A DNA stretch of 64,000 bases from Leuconostoc kimchii IMSNU 11154 (GCF_000092505.1 NC_014136.1:1054001-1118000); one strand, 5' to 3'. Shown: positions 1 through 8,604, counted from the first letter of the stretch. Notes: generated from the sequence alone by a model not told the origin. Numbers and translations are program-made.

Positions 1-1
1 T

Positions 2-253
2 TGGCGTTTACTGATGGTGCTAATGATCGAACGTGTTGGTGTTGGGCATGTTATTCATCAAAAACATATCATTATGAAATTAGCCCAGTATTTACATGGC
101 AATGTGGCGTTTAAATATGAACAAATCACTTTAATACTATTCGATTTAGAACAACGTAATATTATTTTGCAAAAGGGGCAGTATATACTAATCCGGCAAT
201 TGCTGACATGGCATTCTTCATTACAAGAAAAACTAGGTAAAGTGAGAAAATAG
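2..253 (+). CDS. coiA: Competence protein CoiA, C-terminal fragment (5' end outside window)
   Basis: An open frame enters from the left edge and ends at a TAG at 251-253. About 83 residues are visible, without a start codon that could be trusted. The fragment is basic and hydrophobic, ending in a run resembling LTWHSSLQEKLGKVRK. I have no diagnostic motif for it; the call rests mainly on position, because coiA commonly lies directly upstream of pepF in Lactobacillales, and on general similarity to CoiA tails. CoiA is a competence-induced nuclease-like protein needed for DNA transformation. No terminator is visible between it and pepF. It could equally be the tail of an unrelated protein. Confidence 0.5.
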   Translation, partial: WRLLMVLMIERVGVGHVIHQKHIIMKLAQYLHGNVAFKYEQITLILFDLEQRNIILQKGQYILIRQLLTWHSSLQEKLGKVRK

Positions 254-337
254 TGATAAAATGAAGTAATAAATTGTTAAAAGGAGAAGTATCAGCAAGG
301 CGGTTAGATACACGCGCCAGTACTGTATATCAAAATT

Positions 338-2125
338 ATGGCACAACTACTACGTAATGAAGTACCTGAAAAGTTAACATGGGATTTAAGTACTATTTTT
401 GCATCTGATGAACAATGGGAAACCGCTTTTAGTGAAATACAACAAGATTTAAAAGGATTAAAACAATTTGAGGGCCATGTTGGCGATTCTGCAACGACCC
501 TCCAAAATGCGCTAGAAGCCGATCTTAAGTTAGAGCGTCAATTAGAAAAAGTTTATGTTTATGCACATCAAATTTATGACCAGGATACGACTAATCAAAC
601 GTATGCGGCTTTTAATACTAGGGTACAGGGTCTTTGGGCGGAAGTTAGCGAAGCAACAGCCTATTTTCAGCCGGAAGTCTTAAATATACCAGATGATAGT
701 TTGACACGTTTTTTAAAAACACCTGAATTGCAACCTTATACACATTTGTTTGAGACACTACAAGCGCAAAAACCACATACATTGCCTGCCGATCAAGAAG
801 GGTTGCTAGCAGGCGTGAGTGACATTCTTGGTGCATCAGAAAATACATTTGGTGTGTTAGATAATTCTGATATAACATTTGCTGATGTGCATACAGAAGA
901 TGGCGAAATAGTCCCCTTGACCAATGGGTTGTATAGCTTATTACTTGAATCTCAATCACGTGATCTGCGTCGTGAAGCCTTTGAAACTTTGTATGATAGT
1001 TACATTAGGCTACAAAATACGTTTGCATCAACCTTGTCGTCACACGTTAAAGGACATAATTTTTTAGCGAAAGTGCGTCACTATGATTCTGCGCGTGAAG
1101 CAGCTATTTTACCACACAGTTTACCAACATCCGTTTTTGACACATTAAGACAAACAGTAGATGAAAATCTACCATTATTACATCGATTTGTTGCCCTACG
1201 TCGAAAGGTATTAGGCGTGGAAGATGTTCACTCTTATGATCTCTATGTGCCATTAGTCGATGAAGTTGAATTTGATGTGACGTATGATCGTGCGCAAGAA
1301 ATTGTGTTGGCTGCGTTAGCACCTTTGGGTCAAGATTATCTTGAGATTGTCCAAAAAGCCTTTGATGAGCGTTGGATTGACGTGGTAGAAAATAAAGGGA
1401 AGCGCTCAGGTGCCTATTCAAGTGGTACTTATGATACCAATCCGTTTATTTTGTTAAATTGGCAAAATAATTTAAATAATGTTTACACGTTAGCCCATGA
1501 AATGGGTCATTCTGTGCATTCATATATGACACGTCATCAACAGCCTTATCACTACGGTGATTATCCAATTTTTCTTGCAGAAATTGCCTCAACAACGAAT
1601 GAAAGTTTATTAACTGATTACTTGCTGAAAACAAATGATGATTCCAAGTTTCAAGCCTATGTTTTGAATCAGTATCTTGATGGATTTAAGGGAACAGTAT
1701 TTCGTCAAACCCAATTTGCAGAATTTGAAGATTGGATTCACGAGCAAAGCGCTGCAGGGGAGGCACTAACTGCTGATAAAATGAGCGCTTACTACGCGGC
1801 TTTGAATCAAAGGTACTATGGTCCAGACTTGTTCCCAGATGAAGAAATAGCCTATGAATGGACACGTATACCTCATTTTTACTACAACTATTATGTTTAT
1901 CAGTATGCAACTGGGGAAGCGGCAGCGACAACACTGGCCGAACGTATTATTAATCATGACGGCGCAGAAGCTTACAAAACTTATTTGAAAGCAGGGTCTT
2001 CTGATTATCCACTAAATGTTATTTCACGAGCTGGTGTTGACATGAATCAAGCTGGCTATTTAAAACAGGCCTTTAGTGTTTTTGAATCGCGTCTTGATCA
2101 ATTAGAAAATTTATTAATTAAATAA
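338..2125 (+). CDS. pepF: Oligoendopeptidase F (M3B zinc metallopeptidase)
   Basis: A 595-residue protein, the normal length for PepF, a cytosolic peptidase that trims short oligopeptides. The zinc motif HEMGH is at about residues 387-391, followed by the FLAEIASTTNE segment near residue 415 that supplies the third zinc ligand, as in M3B enzymes. The C-terminal region rich in Tyr (FYYNYYVYQYATG) is also typical. The start is set by the family N-terminus (MAQLLRNEVPEKLTWDL). There is no Shine-Dalgarno next to this ATG; the only good one (AAGGAGAAG, 281-289) is 48 bases upstream. It probably follows coiA in one transcript. Confidence 0.95.
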   Translation: MAQLLRNEVPEKLTWDLSTIFASDEQWETAFSEIQQDLKGLKQFEGHVGDSATTLQNALEADLKLERQLEKVYVYAHQIYDQDTTNQTYAAFNTRVQGLWAEVSEATAYFQPEVLNIPDDSLTRFLKTPELQPYTHLFETLQAQKPHTLPADQEGLLAGVSDILGASENTFGVLDNSDITFADVHTEDGEIVPLTNGLYSLLLESQSRDLRREAFETLYDSYIRLQNTFASTLSSHVKGHNFLAKVRHYDSAREAAILPHSLPTSVFDTLRQTVDENLPLLHRFVALRRKVLGVEDVHSYDLYVPLVDEVEFDVTYDRAQEIVLAALAPLGQDYLEIVQKAFDERWIDVVENKGKRSGAYSSGTYDTNPFILLNWQNNLNNVYTLAHEMGHSVHSYMTRHQQPYHYGDYPIFLAEIASTTNESLLTDYLLKTNDDSKFQAYVLNQYLDGFKGTVFRQTQFAEFEDWIHEQSAAGEALTADKMSAYYAALNQRYYGPDLFPDEEIAYEWTRIPHFYYNYYVYQYATGEAAATTLAERIINHDGAEAYKTYLKAGSSDYPLNVISRAGVDMNQAGYLKQAFSVFESRLDQLENLLIK

Positions 2126-2245
2126 ATGGCATGGTAATAGTTTGTATAGCAAAAAAACCGATTGTAAGAAAATATGATAGTCAATTTTTTAATATTGGGC
2201 GATTTTAACAGACAAAACGATAATGAATTGTGAGCAAAATGACAA

Positions 2246-2650
2246 ATGATGACTAAAAAAAATGCACCACACGAGCTGGTAGCTGTTGCTCTAGCGGCAC
2301 TTGATCACACATATACACCATATTCTCATTTTCCTGTTGGTGCTGCGTTATTGACAGCCTCTAATGAGATATTTAAAGGCGTAAATATTGAAAACGTGTC
2401 ATTTGGGTTAACAAATTGTGCTGAACGTACAGCGATTTTTAGTGCCGTTGCAGCAGAAAATAAACAGTTTAAGGGGTTGGTTATTGCTGGTCATACAGAT
2501 GAGCCTATCGCGCCATGTGGTGCTTGTCGTCAAGTAATGGTTGAATTCTTTGATCCACAAATGCCTATTTGGTTGATTAATGACTCAGGTAAAGAAATTC
2601 AAACAAATGTCGCCGAGTTGATGCCAGGGTCATTTAGTATATTGAAATAA
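2246..2650 (+). CDS. cdd: Cytidine deaminase
   Basis: A 134-residue homotetrameric-type cytidine deaminase that converts cytidine or deoxycytidine to uridine or deoxyuridine in pyrimidine salvage. The catalytic NCAERTAIF (zinc Cys and proton-shuttling Glu) near residue 58 and PCGACRQ near residues 92-98 (the other two zinc Cys) are intact, as is the substrate-binding YSHFPVGAA near the N-terminus. Two consecutive ATG codons (2246, 2249) could start it, and neither has a clear ribosome binding site. It lies 120 bases after pepF with no convincing terminator between them, and 20 bases before the D-2-hydroxyacid dehydrogenase. Confidence 0.95.
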   Translation: MMTKKNAPHELVAVALAALDHTYTPYSHFPVGAALLTASNEIFKGVNIENVSFGLTNCAERTAIFSAVAAENKQFKGLVIAGHTDEPIAPCGACRQVMVEFFDPQMPIWLINDSGKEIQTNVAELMPGSFSILK

Positions 2651-2670
2651 AAAATATTAAGGGAGAAATC

Positions 2671-3591
2671 ATGAAAAAAGTATTAGTGTTTGAAGGTATG
2701 ACACAATCTGTTGTGACATATCTCGAATCAAATCATATTGAAGTGATTATCAATAAGCAGCAAGAGGCAAGTGATTTTACGAGCCATCCAGATATTGATG
2801 GTATCATACTGATGATGCATCCTGTCGCAGAAAATATTATGTCAAAGCTACCAAAGCTTAAGGTTATTGCACGTTTTGGTGTTGGCTATGACAATGTGAA
2901 TTTAGAAGACGCTTCGTCACATCATATTGTTGTGACAAATACACCAGGTGCGAATGCGACAGCTGTTGCAGAAACAGCTGTTATGCACATGTTGATGGCG
3001 GGACGTTCATTTTATCAACAACGACAAAGTATTACTGATAACATAGGTCATGTACCAGTTGGACAGGAAATAACTGGTAAAACAATTGGTGTTATTGGCT
3101 TTGGTGCTATTGGGCAGAAAATTGATGAATTACTAACTGGGTTCAATGTTAATGTGTTGGCCTATGCGCGACATGAAAAGTCAGTTAAAAACGGCCGTAT
3201 GGCTACACTGGAAGACATTTACACAAAGTCTGATTTCATTGTTCTGGCATTACCATCGACACCTGAAACGCATCATATGATTAATGCTGATGTTTTTGAA
3301 AAAATGAAAACCAACGCCGTGTTAGTTAATATTGCTCGTGGATCTGTTGTGGACGAGCAGGCATTAATCACTGCGCTTAAGTCTGGTAAGATTGCTGGTG
3401 CCGGTTTGGATGTAGTTGAAAACGAGCCCATTGCCAATAACAATGAATTGTTGACATTGCCAAATGTTTTTGTAACACCACACGTTGCAGCTAAATCACG
3501 TGAAGCTTTTGATTCAGTAGGGTTTGTCGCGGCCCAAGAAGTGGTACGTGTTTTAAATAATGACACACCACATTTTAAAGTAAATGATTAA
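2671..3591 (+). CDS. D-isomer-specific 2-hydroxyacid dehydrogenase (SerA/hydroxypyruvate reductase-like)
   Basis: A 306-residue NAD(P)-dependent dehydrogenase of the D-2-hydroxyacid family. Visible are the Rossmann motif GVIGFGAIGQ (about residue 135), the catalytic Arg segment NIARGSVVDE, the Glu segment ENEP and the catalytic His in TPHVAA. It lacks the C-terminal ACT domain of full SerA, so it is a short PGDH-like or hydroxypyruvate reductase-like enzyme; the substrate cannot be told from sequence. It differs clearly from the D-lactate dehydrogenase at 47186. It has a good Shine-Dalgarno (AAGGGAG), follows cdd closely, and ends at a strong bidirectional terminator. Confidence 0.9.
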   Translation: MKKVLVFEGMTQSVVTYLESNHIEVIINKQQEASDFTSHPDIDGIILMMHPVAENIMSKLPKLKVIARFGVGYDNVNLEDASSHHIVVTNTPGANATAVAETAVMHMLMAGRSFYQQRQSITDNIGHVPVGQEITGKTIGVIGFGAIGQKIDELLTGFNVNVLAYARHEKSVKNGRMATLEDIYTKSDFIVLALPSTPETHHMINADVFEKMKTNAVLVNIARGSVVDEQALITALKSGKIAGAGLDVVENEPIANNNELLTLPNVFVTPHVAAKSREAFDSVGFVAAQEVVRVLNNDTPHFKVND

Positions 3592-3595
3592 AAAT

Positions 3596-3640
3596 AAAGC
3601 ACCTCTAAACATCTAAAACTGATGGTTAGGGGTGCTTTTT
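3596..3640. terminator. Bidirectional rho-independent terminator between the convergent dehydrogenase and lacI-type genes
   Basis: AAAGCACCTCTAA pairs with TTAGGGGTGCTTT around a shorter CAT/GATG inner stem. T runs follow on the plus strand and A runs precede it, giving T on the minus strand. It separates two convergent genes. Confidence 0.85.
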
Positions 3641-3642
3641 GA

Positions 3643-4617
3643 TTATTTTGACTCTGGTGTGTACAGTTTAACAGGTAGGACGTCATTTGGTAAAGCAGGT
3701 TTATTGTTAATTTCATTGAAAAGCGTGTCAATTAGACGTTGAGCAGCTTCATGGATAGGTTGAATAATTGTTGGTAGGTCGGGATGAAGCAATTGTACGA
3801 TAGGTGAACCATCATAACCAACAACATTCACATCCTCTGGCACACGTAAATTAGCTTTACGCAGTGCGTTTTGAAGTTGAATAGCCATAATATCATTATA
3901 AGCAAAGATGCCGTCAATTTTATTGTCCACCACAATATCAACAATAGCTTGTATATCACCACCATTGGACACCTGATTTGAATCTAAATCGAATGTTGTT
4001 AAGTGGCTGTTGTTTGCAGTTGCTTCTGTAAACCCTTGGTAACGTTTTGCAGTGGGTGAATTAGAATTATCATCATCACGTAGCATTAATATGTTTTTGG
4101 CACCAGTCGACACAAGATACTCGCCAAGAAGGTAACCACCGCGGTAATTATCTTCAGAAACGATTGGAATCGTTTCTGAAAGATAACGATCATATGACAC
4201 AATAGGCAAGAAACTATCTTTGTAACTGTCAATATTTGGATTGTGAGAAGAAGTAATGATACCCTCCACTTGGTTAGCAGCTAACATCTGTAAATATTGT
4301 TGTTCTTTTTCAATATCGTTTGAACTTGTGGCGATGATAACTTTATAACCTTTTTCAAATAGTAACTCTTCAATCTCAGCTACTAACGCCGTGAAAAAAG
4401 GGTTTTCAATGTTGGGGAAAATTAAGCCAATAAACTGTGAGGATTTTCCTTGTAAGGAACGCGCCATTGCATTAGGCTGGTAGCGCAATTCACGCATAGC
4501 AGCGTGAACCTTATCAATCGTTTTTTGGCTTAGTGAACCATAACTATTAATTACACGTGATACTGTTGTTACTGAAACGCCAGCTAATTCAGCGACGTCA
4601 CTTAGTTTTGCAACCAT
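3643..4617 (-). CDS. LacI/GalR-family transcriptional regulator
   Basis: A 324-residue LacI-family repressor. The N-terminal helix-turn-helix (KLSDVAELAGVSVTTVSRVI, residues about 4-23) and the hinge helix (NAMARSLQGKSS) are clear, followed by a periplasmic-binding-protein-like effector domain. The minus-strand Shine-Dalgarno (GGAGG) sits 7 bases before ATG. It is divergent from the mannitol dehydrogenase operon. A probable operator overlaps the -35 box of that operon and recurs before the fructokinase gene, so the inference is a local regulator responding to fructose, mannitol or a phosphorylated derivative. A CcpA identity is less likely because of this linkage and the N-terminal sequence. 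Confidence 0.9.
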   Translation of the reverse strand: MVAKLSDVAELAGVSVTTVSRVINSYGSLSQKTIDKVHAAMRELRYQPNAMARSLQGKSSQFIGLIFPNIENPFFTALVAEIEELLFEKGYKVIIATSSNDIEKEQQYLQMLAANQVEGIITSSHNPNIDSYKDSFLPIVSYDRYLSETIPIVSEDNYRGGYLLGEYLVSTGAKNILMLRDDDNSNSPTAKRYQGFTEATANNSHLTTFDLDSNQVSNGGDIQAIVDIVVDNKIDGIFAYNDIMAIQLQNALRKANLRVPEDVNVVGYDGSPIVQLLHPDLPTIIQPIHEAAQRLIDTLFNEINNKPALPNDVLPVKLYTPESK

Positions 4618-4722
4618 AATAGGCCTCCATACTGTTGGAGAGAATAATCTCTAGAATTTTTGTTTTCATCTTATACTATTATACACTGTTTCTGGTTATA
4701 TATTTTTTAATGTTTTTATTTT

Positions 4723-4763
4723 ACTGAACAGCGCTTGACAAATAAAAAGGTAAGGTTTAATAT
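4723..4763 (+). promoter_or_regulatory. mdh promoter with overlapping LacI-type operator candidate
   Basis: TTGACA (4735-4740), a 17-base spacer and TAATAT (4758-4763) form a near-consensus sigma-A promoter. The element ACTGAACAGCGCTTGACA (4723-4740) overlaps the -35 box and contains the imperfect 16-bp dyad TGAACAGCGCTTGACA with a central CG, as LacI-family operators have. Seventeen of its 18 bases recur at 7131-7148. Confidence 0.75.
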
Positions 4764-4809
4764 TGTCCATGTAAGTTACAGTAATCACAAACAGAAAAAG
4801 GAGATTATC

Positions 4810-5826
4810 ATGGAAGCATTAGTATTAACAGGCATCAAGTCACTAGAACTACAAGACATCGACCAACCAGAAGTTAAACCAAACGAGGTGAAAATTCATA
4901 CAGCCTTTGCAGGTATTTGTGGTACCGATCATGCCTTGTATGCTGGTTTGCCTGGTTCAGCACCAGCTGTTCCTCCCATTGTTTTGGGACATGAAAATTC
5001 AGGTGTTGTTGCTGAAATTGGTTCAGCAGTTACAAATGTTAAAGTGGGTGATCGCGTAACTGTCGATCCTAACATCTATTGTGGACAATGCAAGTATTGC
5101 CGTACAGGACGTCCTGAATTATGCGAGAACTTGTCAGCTGTTGGTGTGACGCGTGATGGTGGTTTTGAAGAATACTTTACAGCCCCAGCTTCAGTAGTTT
5201 ACCCAATTCCTGATAATGTGTCATTGAAGTCAGCTGCTGTTGTTGAACCTATATCATGTGCTGTTCATGGTATCCAGTTGCTTAAGGTAACACCTTACCA
5301 AAAGGCTTTGGTTATTGGTGATGGCTTCATGGGTGAATTGTTCGTACAAATTTTGCAAGCATATGGTATCCACCAAGTTGATTTGGCTGGTATTGTTGAC
5401 GAAAAGCTTGCAATGAACAAGGAAAAGTTTGGTGCTAAAAACATCTTCAACACAATGAAGGGTGATAAGATTCCTGATGCTGAATATGATGTTGTTATTG
5501 AAGCTGTAGGTATGCCTCAAACACAAGAAGCAGCAATTGAAGCAGCCGCTCGTGGTGGACAAGTTTTGATGTTTGGTGTCGGCGGACCTGATGCTAAGTT
5601 TGAAATGAATACTTATGAAGTCTTCCAAAAGCAATTAACAATCCAAGGTTCATTTATTAATCCAAATGCATTTGAAGATTCATTAGCTTTGTTGTCATCA
5701 GGAAAGTTGGATGTTGAATCATTGATGTCACATGAATTGGACTATAACACAGTTGATGACTTCGTAAATGGTAAATTAGGCGTTGTTTCAAAGGCTGTTG
5801 TTAAGGTTGGTGGAGAAGAGGCATAA
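4810..5826 (+). CDS. mdh: Mannitol 2-dehydrogenase (zinc-dependent MDR family)
   Basis: A 338-residue zinc-containing medium-chain dehydrogenase that strongly resembles the Leuconostoc NADH-dependent mannitol dehydrogenase reducing fructose to mannitol. That reaction lets heterofermenters use fructose as an electron acceptor. Catalytic zinc ligands are in FAGICGTDH and the GHEN segment; the structural-zinc lobe CGQCKYCRTGRPELC (about residues 91-105) keeps all four Cys. The coenzyme fold contains VIGDGFMGE. The start is the ATG after AAAAGGAG, giving the family N-terminus MEALVLTGIKSLEL; an upstream in-frame TTG is the promoter's -35 box and not a start. It is first in an operon with the next two genes. 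Confidence 0.92.
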   Translation: MEALVLTGIKSLELQDIDQPEVKPNEVKIHTAFAGICGTDHALYAGLPGSAPAVPPIVLGHENSGVVAEIGSAVTNVKVGDRVTVDPNIYCGQCKYCRTGRPELCENLSAVGVTRDGGFEEYFTAPASVVYPIPDNVSLKSAAVVEPISCAVHGIQLLKVTPYQKALVIGDGFMGELFVQILQAYGIHQVDLAGIVDEKLAMNKEKFGAKNIFNTMKGDKIPDAEYDVVIEAVGMPQTQEAAIEAAARGGQVLMFGVGGPDAKFEMNTYEVFQKQLTIQGSFINPNAFEDSLALLSSGKLDVESLMSHELDYNTVDDFVNGKLGVVSKAVVKVGGEEA

Positions 5827-5830
5827 TCAA

Positions 5831-6565
5831 ATGAACGCTAAAAACGTAACACAGGGTACGACTGTAAATCGTGGTCGTACGCTTACGATTAGCGCTTCCT
5901 TATCATATTTTGTTTTTTCTTTGATAATCAACGCGGCCGGTAACGTGCTTACAGTCGTTACTAGTCAAAAAATCCACCCAACTTTCTTAGGCTCAGCGTA
6001 TTGGACTGCTGCACAAGCAGGATTCAATAAGGCAGTCTTTCAGGGATCTAATGCCACACTTGGTTGGATATTCTTCATCGTAGGTGTATTGATTGCTATA
6101 TTGAATGTGTTTTTACAAGGATATTTTAATTGGAAAAAGTTTGTTGGAAATATTGCCTTTATGGTGCCATTTTCATTGCTAATTAGTTTTTTTGCCAGCG
6201 CGTTTTCCCAAGTGTTACCAGAGTCACATAGTGTTTTGGTTACAGTAATATATACGTTATTGAATTTCTTAGGTGTTGTCATGATTGGTCTTGCAATATC
6301 AATTTATCAACGGACTAACTTGATTTTGCACCCAGCAGATGATTTAATGCAAATCTTGCGATTTAAGTATTTCAAGGGTGCCGCCGCGAAGGCCATGTGG
6401 GCATCTTACATTCCACCAACAATTATTGGTATTATTGCAATTATTATCTTGCCTGATTTTTCAAATTATGGCTTGGGAACAATATTTGCCTTTCTATTTC
6501 AAGGTGGTATTACTGGGTGGGGTGATAAATATATTTTCCCTAACTTGAAACATCAAGGTATTTAG
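5831..6565 (+). CDS. Multi-pass membrane protein, YczE/YitT-like
   Basis: A 244-residue integral membrane protein with about six hydrophobic segments (for example FVFSLIINAAGNVLTVV, GWIFFIVGVLIAILNVF, VTVIYTLLNFLGVVMIGLAI, IPPTIIGIIAIIILP). It starts 4 bases after the mdh stop, behind GGAGAAGAGG, so it is cotranscribed with mdh. It resembles the YczE/YyaS/YitT group of uncharacterised bacterial membrane proteins, not a known sugar carrier family. From the operon one can infer a role linked to fructose or mannitol, perhaps transport or export, but nothing in the sequence proves it. An upstream in-frame start at 5783 would overlap mdh and is not needed. Confidence 0.75.
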   Translation: MNAKNVTQGTTVNRGRTLTISASLSYFVFSLIINAAGNVLTVVTSQKIHPTFLGSAYWTAAQAGFNKAVFQGSNATLGWIFFIVGVLIAILNVFLQGYFNWKKFVGNIAFMVPFSLLISFFASAFSQVLPESHSVLVTVIYTLLNFLGVVMIGLAISIYQRTNLILHPADDLMQILRFKYFKGAAAKAMWASYIPPTIIGIIAIIILPDFSNYGLGTIFAFLFQGGITGWGDKYIFPNLKHQGI

Positions 6566-6630
6566 TTAGAACTTCAGGGCGTGAAACATAATTGTTTCGG
6601 TCTTTGTGAATTTCAGTATAGGAGTAGGAT

Positions 6631-7014
6631 ATGTCATTTTCAGATTATTATTCAGGTGTGCAACACATTGGTATTCCAACAAAAGATTTAGCTACTGCTG
6701 AAGCTTTTTGGACGAAGCTTGGTTTTAATAAGACAGGTGATTTTCCAGTTGGAAACGTTATCTTTATGAAGCGTGACAATCTTGTGATTGAAACGTGGCA
6801 ACAAGACGAAGTCGCAGGACAACCTGGGGCAATTAATCACATCTCAATGGACACGACAGATGCAGATGCAGCTTTTACAGCAGCAAAAGCTGAAGGTTTC
6901 AAGTTAATTGATTCTGAAGTACAACATTTGGCCTTTTGGGAAAAGGGCATTAAATTCTTCAATGTAGAAGGACCTGATGCTGTGATAGTTGAATTTTGTG
7001 AGATCGTCAAATAA
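6631..7014 (+). CDS. VOC-family protein (glyoxalase/dioxygenase-like)
   Basis: A 127-residue single-domain vicinal-oxygen-chelate protein. The N-terminus GVQHIGIPTKDLATAEAFWTKL shows the usual first metal-ligand His and the fold signature. INHISMDT carries a second His and VIVEFCEIV a C-terminal Glu. These match the metal-ligand pattern of glyoxalase I-like proteins, but the substrate cannot be assigned. The strong Shine-Dalgarno TAGGAGTAGG precedes ATG. It is third in the mdh operon and ends at a terminator, so it may handle a reactive by-product of sugar metabolism, which is inference. Confidence 0.85.
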   Translation: MSFSDYYSGVQHIGIPTKDLATAEAFWTKLGFNKTGDFPVGNVIFMKRDNLVIETWQQDEVAGQPGAINHISMDTTDADAAFTAAKAEGFKLIDSEVQHLAFWEKGIKFFNVEGPDAVIVEFCEIVK

Positions 7015-7024
7015 ATAATTTTTT

Positions 7025-7058
7025 AAAACCTCGTAGACACGTTATTACGAGGTTTTTT
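7025..7058 (+). terminator. Terminator of the mdh operon
   Basis: The 10-bp stem AAACCTCGTA (7026-7035) / TACGAGGTTT (7046-7055) is followed by a T run. Confidence 0.9.
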
Positions 7059-7130
7059 GTTTGTTCTGGTAATTGTCTAGTCAAAATTATTTTGATTTTC
7101 TGCTGATAAAAAAAGATTTTAATAAAAAAA

Positions 7131-7189
7131 ACTGAAGAGCGCTTGACATATATAAACATAATCGCTTACACTATAATGTAAGCGCTTCA
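7131..7189 (+). promoter_or_regulatory. Fructokinase promoter with two operator-like elements
   Basis: ACTGAAGAGCGCTTGACA (7131-7148) differs at one base from the element before mdh and again ends in the -35 box TTGACA (7143-7148). An 18-base spacer leads to TACACT (7167-7172); TATAAT (7172-7177) overlaps it but is 23 bases from this -35. A dyad, CGCTTACA (7163-7170) / TGTAAGCG (7177-7184), covers the -10 region, and its right arm continues as TGTAAGCGCTTCA. This is cre-like but one base short of the consensus spacing. Confidence 0.65.
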
Positions 7190-7301
7190 TAAATTTAAAT
7201 AACAAAGAAAATTTACGAGCGTTTAAAATCAATGATGACATTCGCTTATGGCTAGTATTTCAAGTAATAAGTTTTGATAAAGAATTGGAAAAGAGAAAAA
7301 A

Positions 7302-8168
7302 ATGGGATTATTAGGTGCAATTGAAGCAGGTGGAACAAAGTTTGTTGTGGCAGTCGCTGATCAGGATTACAATATCGTTGCAAGATCAGCTTTTCCAACG
7401 CTAGATGGTGAAAAGACACTAGATCAAGTCATTGCTTTTTTTGATCAATTTGATAACATTGATGCGATTGGCATTGCAGCATTTGGTCCAATTGATATTG
7501 TCACTAACTCTAAAACATATGGTTATGTCTTAGATACACCAAAACGTGGCTGGTCAGGCTATGACTTTTTGGGACGTATGAAAGCATGGCGTGATATCCC
7601 TTATTTCTGGACAACAGATGTTAACGGTGCTGGTTGGGCAGAATTTGAAACTGGTGCTGCAAAAGATGTTAATAACATGGTTTATTTGACAGTTGGTACC
7701 GGTGTTGGTGCCGGAATCGTTTCTGGTGGCCACCTCGTGAGTGGTTACGGTCATCCTGAGGCGGGACATATTTTCTTACAAAAGCACCCAGAAGACACAT
7801 ATGAAGGCCATTGCCCATTCCACGGCGACAATTGCTTAGAAGGGTTAGCTGCTGGACCAGCGATTGAAGCACGTTGGCAAATGAGTGCAAAAGAAATACC
7901 AGCTGATCATTTAGCTTGGAAGATTGAAGCTTATTATTTAGCACAAGCTGCATTAGATTATACGATGATTTTACGCCCTGAAAAAATTGTTTTTGGCGGC
8001 GGAGTTTCTCATCGTGAAGACCTATTCCCACTCATTCGCGAAAGCTTTGCTGAACAAATGGGTGATTACTTAGAAGTGCCGGATTTAGATGATTACATTG
8101 TACCCGTAGCAAATGGTGACAATGCTGGTATCTTGGGTTGCTTCTATCTTGCTAAAACGCTTATCTAA
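7302..8168 (+). CDS. scrK: Fructokinase (ROK family)
   Basis: A 288-residue ROK-family kinase that phosphorylates fructose to fructose 6-phosphate in the cytosol. The N-terminal phosphate-binding loop is LGAIEAGGTKF; the sugar-binding segment GYGHPEAGHIFLQ and the ROK zinc signature (His plus HCPFHGDNC) are intact; FGGGVSHR lies in the C-terminal nucleotide-binding region. Length and motifs match LAB fructokinases (ScrK/FruK). It has its own promoter carrying the element shared with mdh. Together these genes allow imported free fructose either to enter the phosphoketolase pathway through this kinase or to serve as an electron sink through mannitol dehydrogenase. Confidence 0.92.
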   Translation: MGLLGAIEAGGTKFVVAVADQDYNIVARSAFPTLDGEKTLDQVIAFFDQFDNIDAIGIAAFGPIDIVTNSKTYGYVLDTPKRGWSGYDFLGRMKAWRDIPYFWTTDVNGAGWAEFETGAAKDVNNMVYLTVGTGVGAGIVSGGHLVSGYGHPEAGHIFLQKHPEDTYEGHCPFHGDNCLEGLAAGPAIEARWQMSAKEIPADHLAWKIEAYYLAQAALDYTMILRPEKIVFGGGVSHREDLFPLIRESFAEQMGDYLEVPDLDDYIVPVANGDNAGILGCFYLAKTLI

Positions 8169-8242
8169 GTCCTGCTTACTTTTTGTCCATAGAACGGTTT
8201 TGTGTTAGTATTAACGTATATATCATTTCAAGGACAAAAACT

Positions 8243-8587
8243 ATGACAAAATTAGCAAAAAAAACAGATGATTTAATTTGTGAAAACTTCACAAGAACGT
8301 TTCAAATTCTTGGACGAAAATGGAATGGTCTGATCATAGAAACATTGTTAGTAGGTGGATCTAAGCGTTTCTTAGAGATTTCACGTGCGATTCCAGTTTG
8401 CTCAGATCGTGTATTAGTAGAACGATTGAAAGAACTAGAGGCAGTGAACATCGTTAATCGTGTGACTTATGAAGATTCTAGCTTAATTGAATATAAATTG
8501 ACACCTGCTGGCGAGGCTATGCGACCTATGATGGCGGCCATACATGAATGGTCTGACAAGTTTAACAATGGTGAGCCAGTAAAATAA
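8243..8587 (+). CDS. HxlR-family winged-helix regulator
   Basis: A 114-residue DNA-binding protein with the HxlR pattern: a Cys near the N-terminus (LICENFTRTFQILGRKWNGLII), the recognition region RFLEISRAIPVCSDRVLVERLKELE and the C-terminal wing YKLTPAGEAM. HxlR/YodB-type proteins often sense electrophiles or oxidants through the N-terminal Cys. The ATG at 8243 is chosen because AAGGA lies 8 bases upstream; the longer frame from 8183 adds a non-homologous tail and has no ribosome site. It lies 74 bases after fructokinase with no terminator between, so it may be cotranscribed. The target is unknown. Confidence 0.85.
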   Translation: MTKLAKKTDDLICENFTRTFQILGRKWNGLIIETLLVGGSKRFLEISRAIPVCSDRVLVERLKELEAVNIVNRVTYEDSSLIEYKLTPAGEAMRPMMAAIHEWSDKFNNGEPVK

Positions 8588-8604
8588 AAATATTGAAGAC
8601 AGAG

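Noticed and set aside
4735..4809. N-terminal extension of mannitol dehydrogenase from TTG 4735
   Set aside because: The TTG is the -35 box TTGACA of a good promoter, and AAAAGGAG lies before ATG 4810, which gives the family N-terminus.
7177..7189. Classical cre site (CcpA)
   Set aside because: TGTAAGCGCTTCA has the right core but is one base short of the 14-bp consensus; kept only as cre-like.
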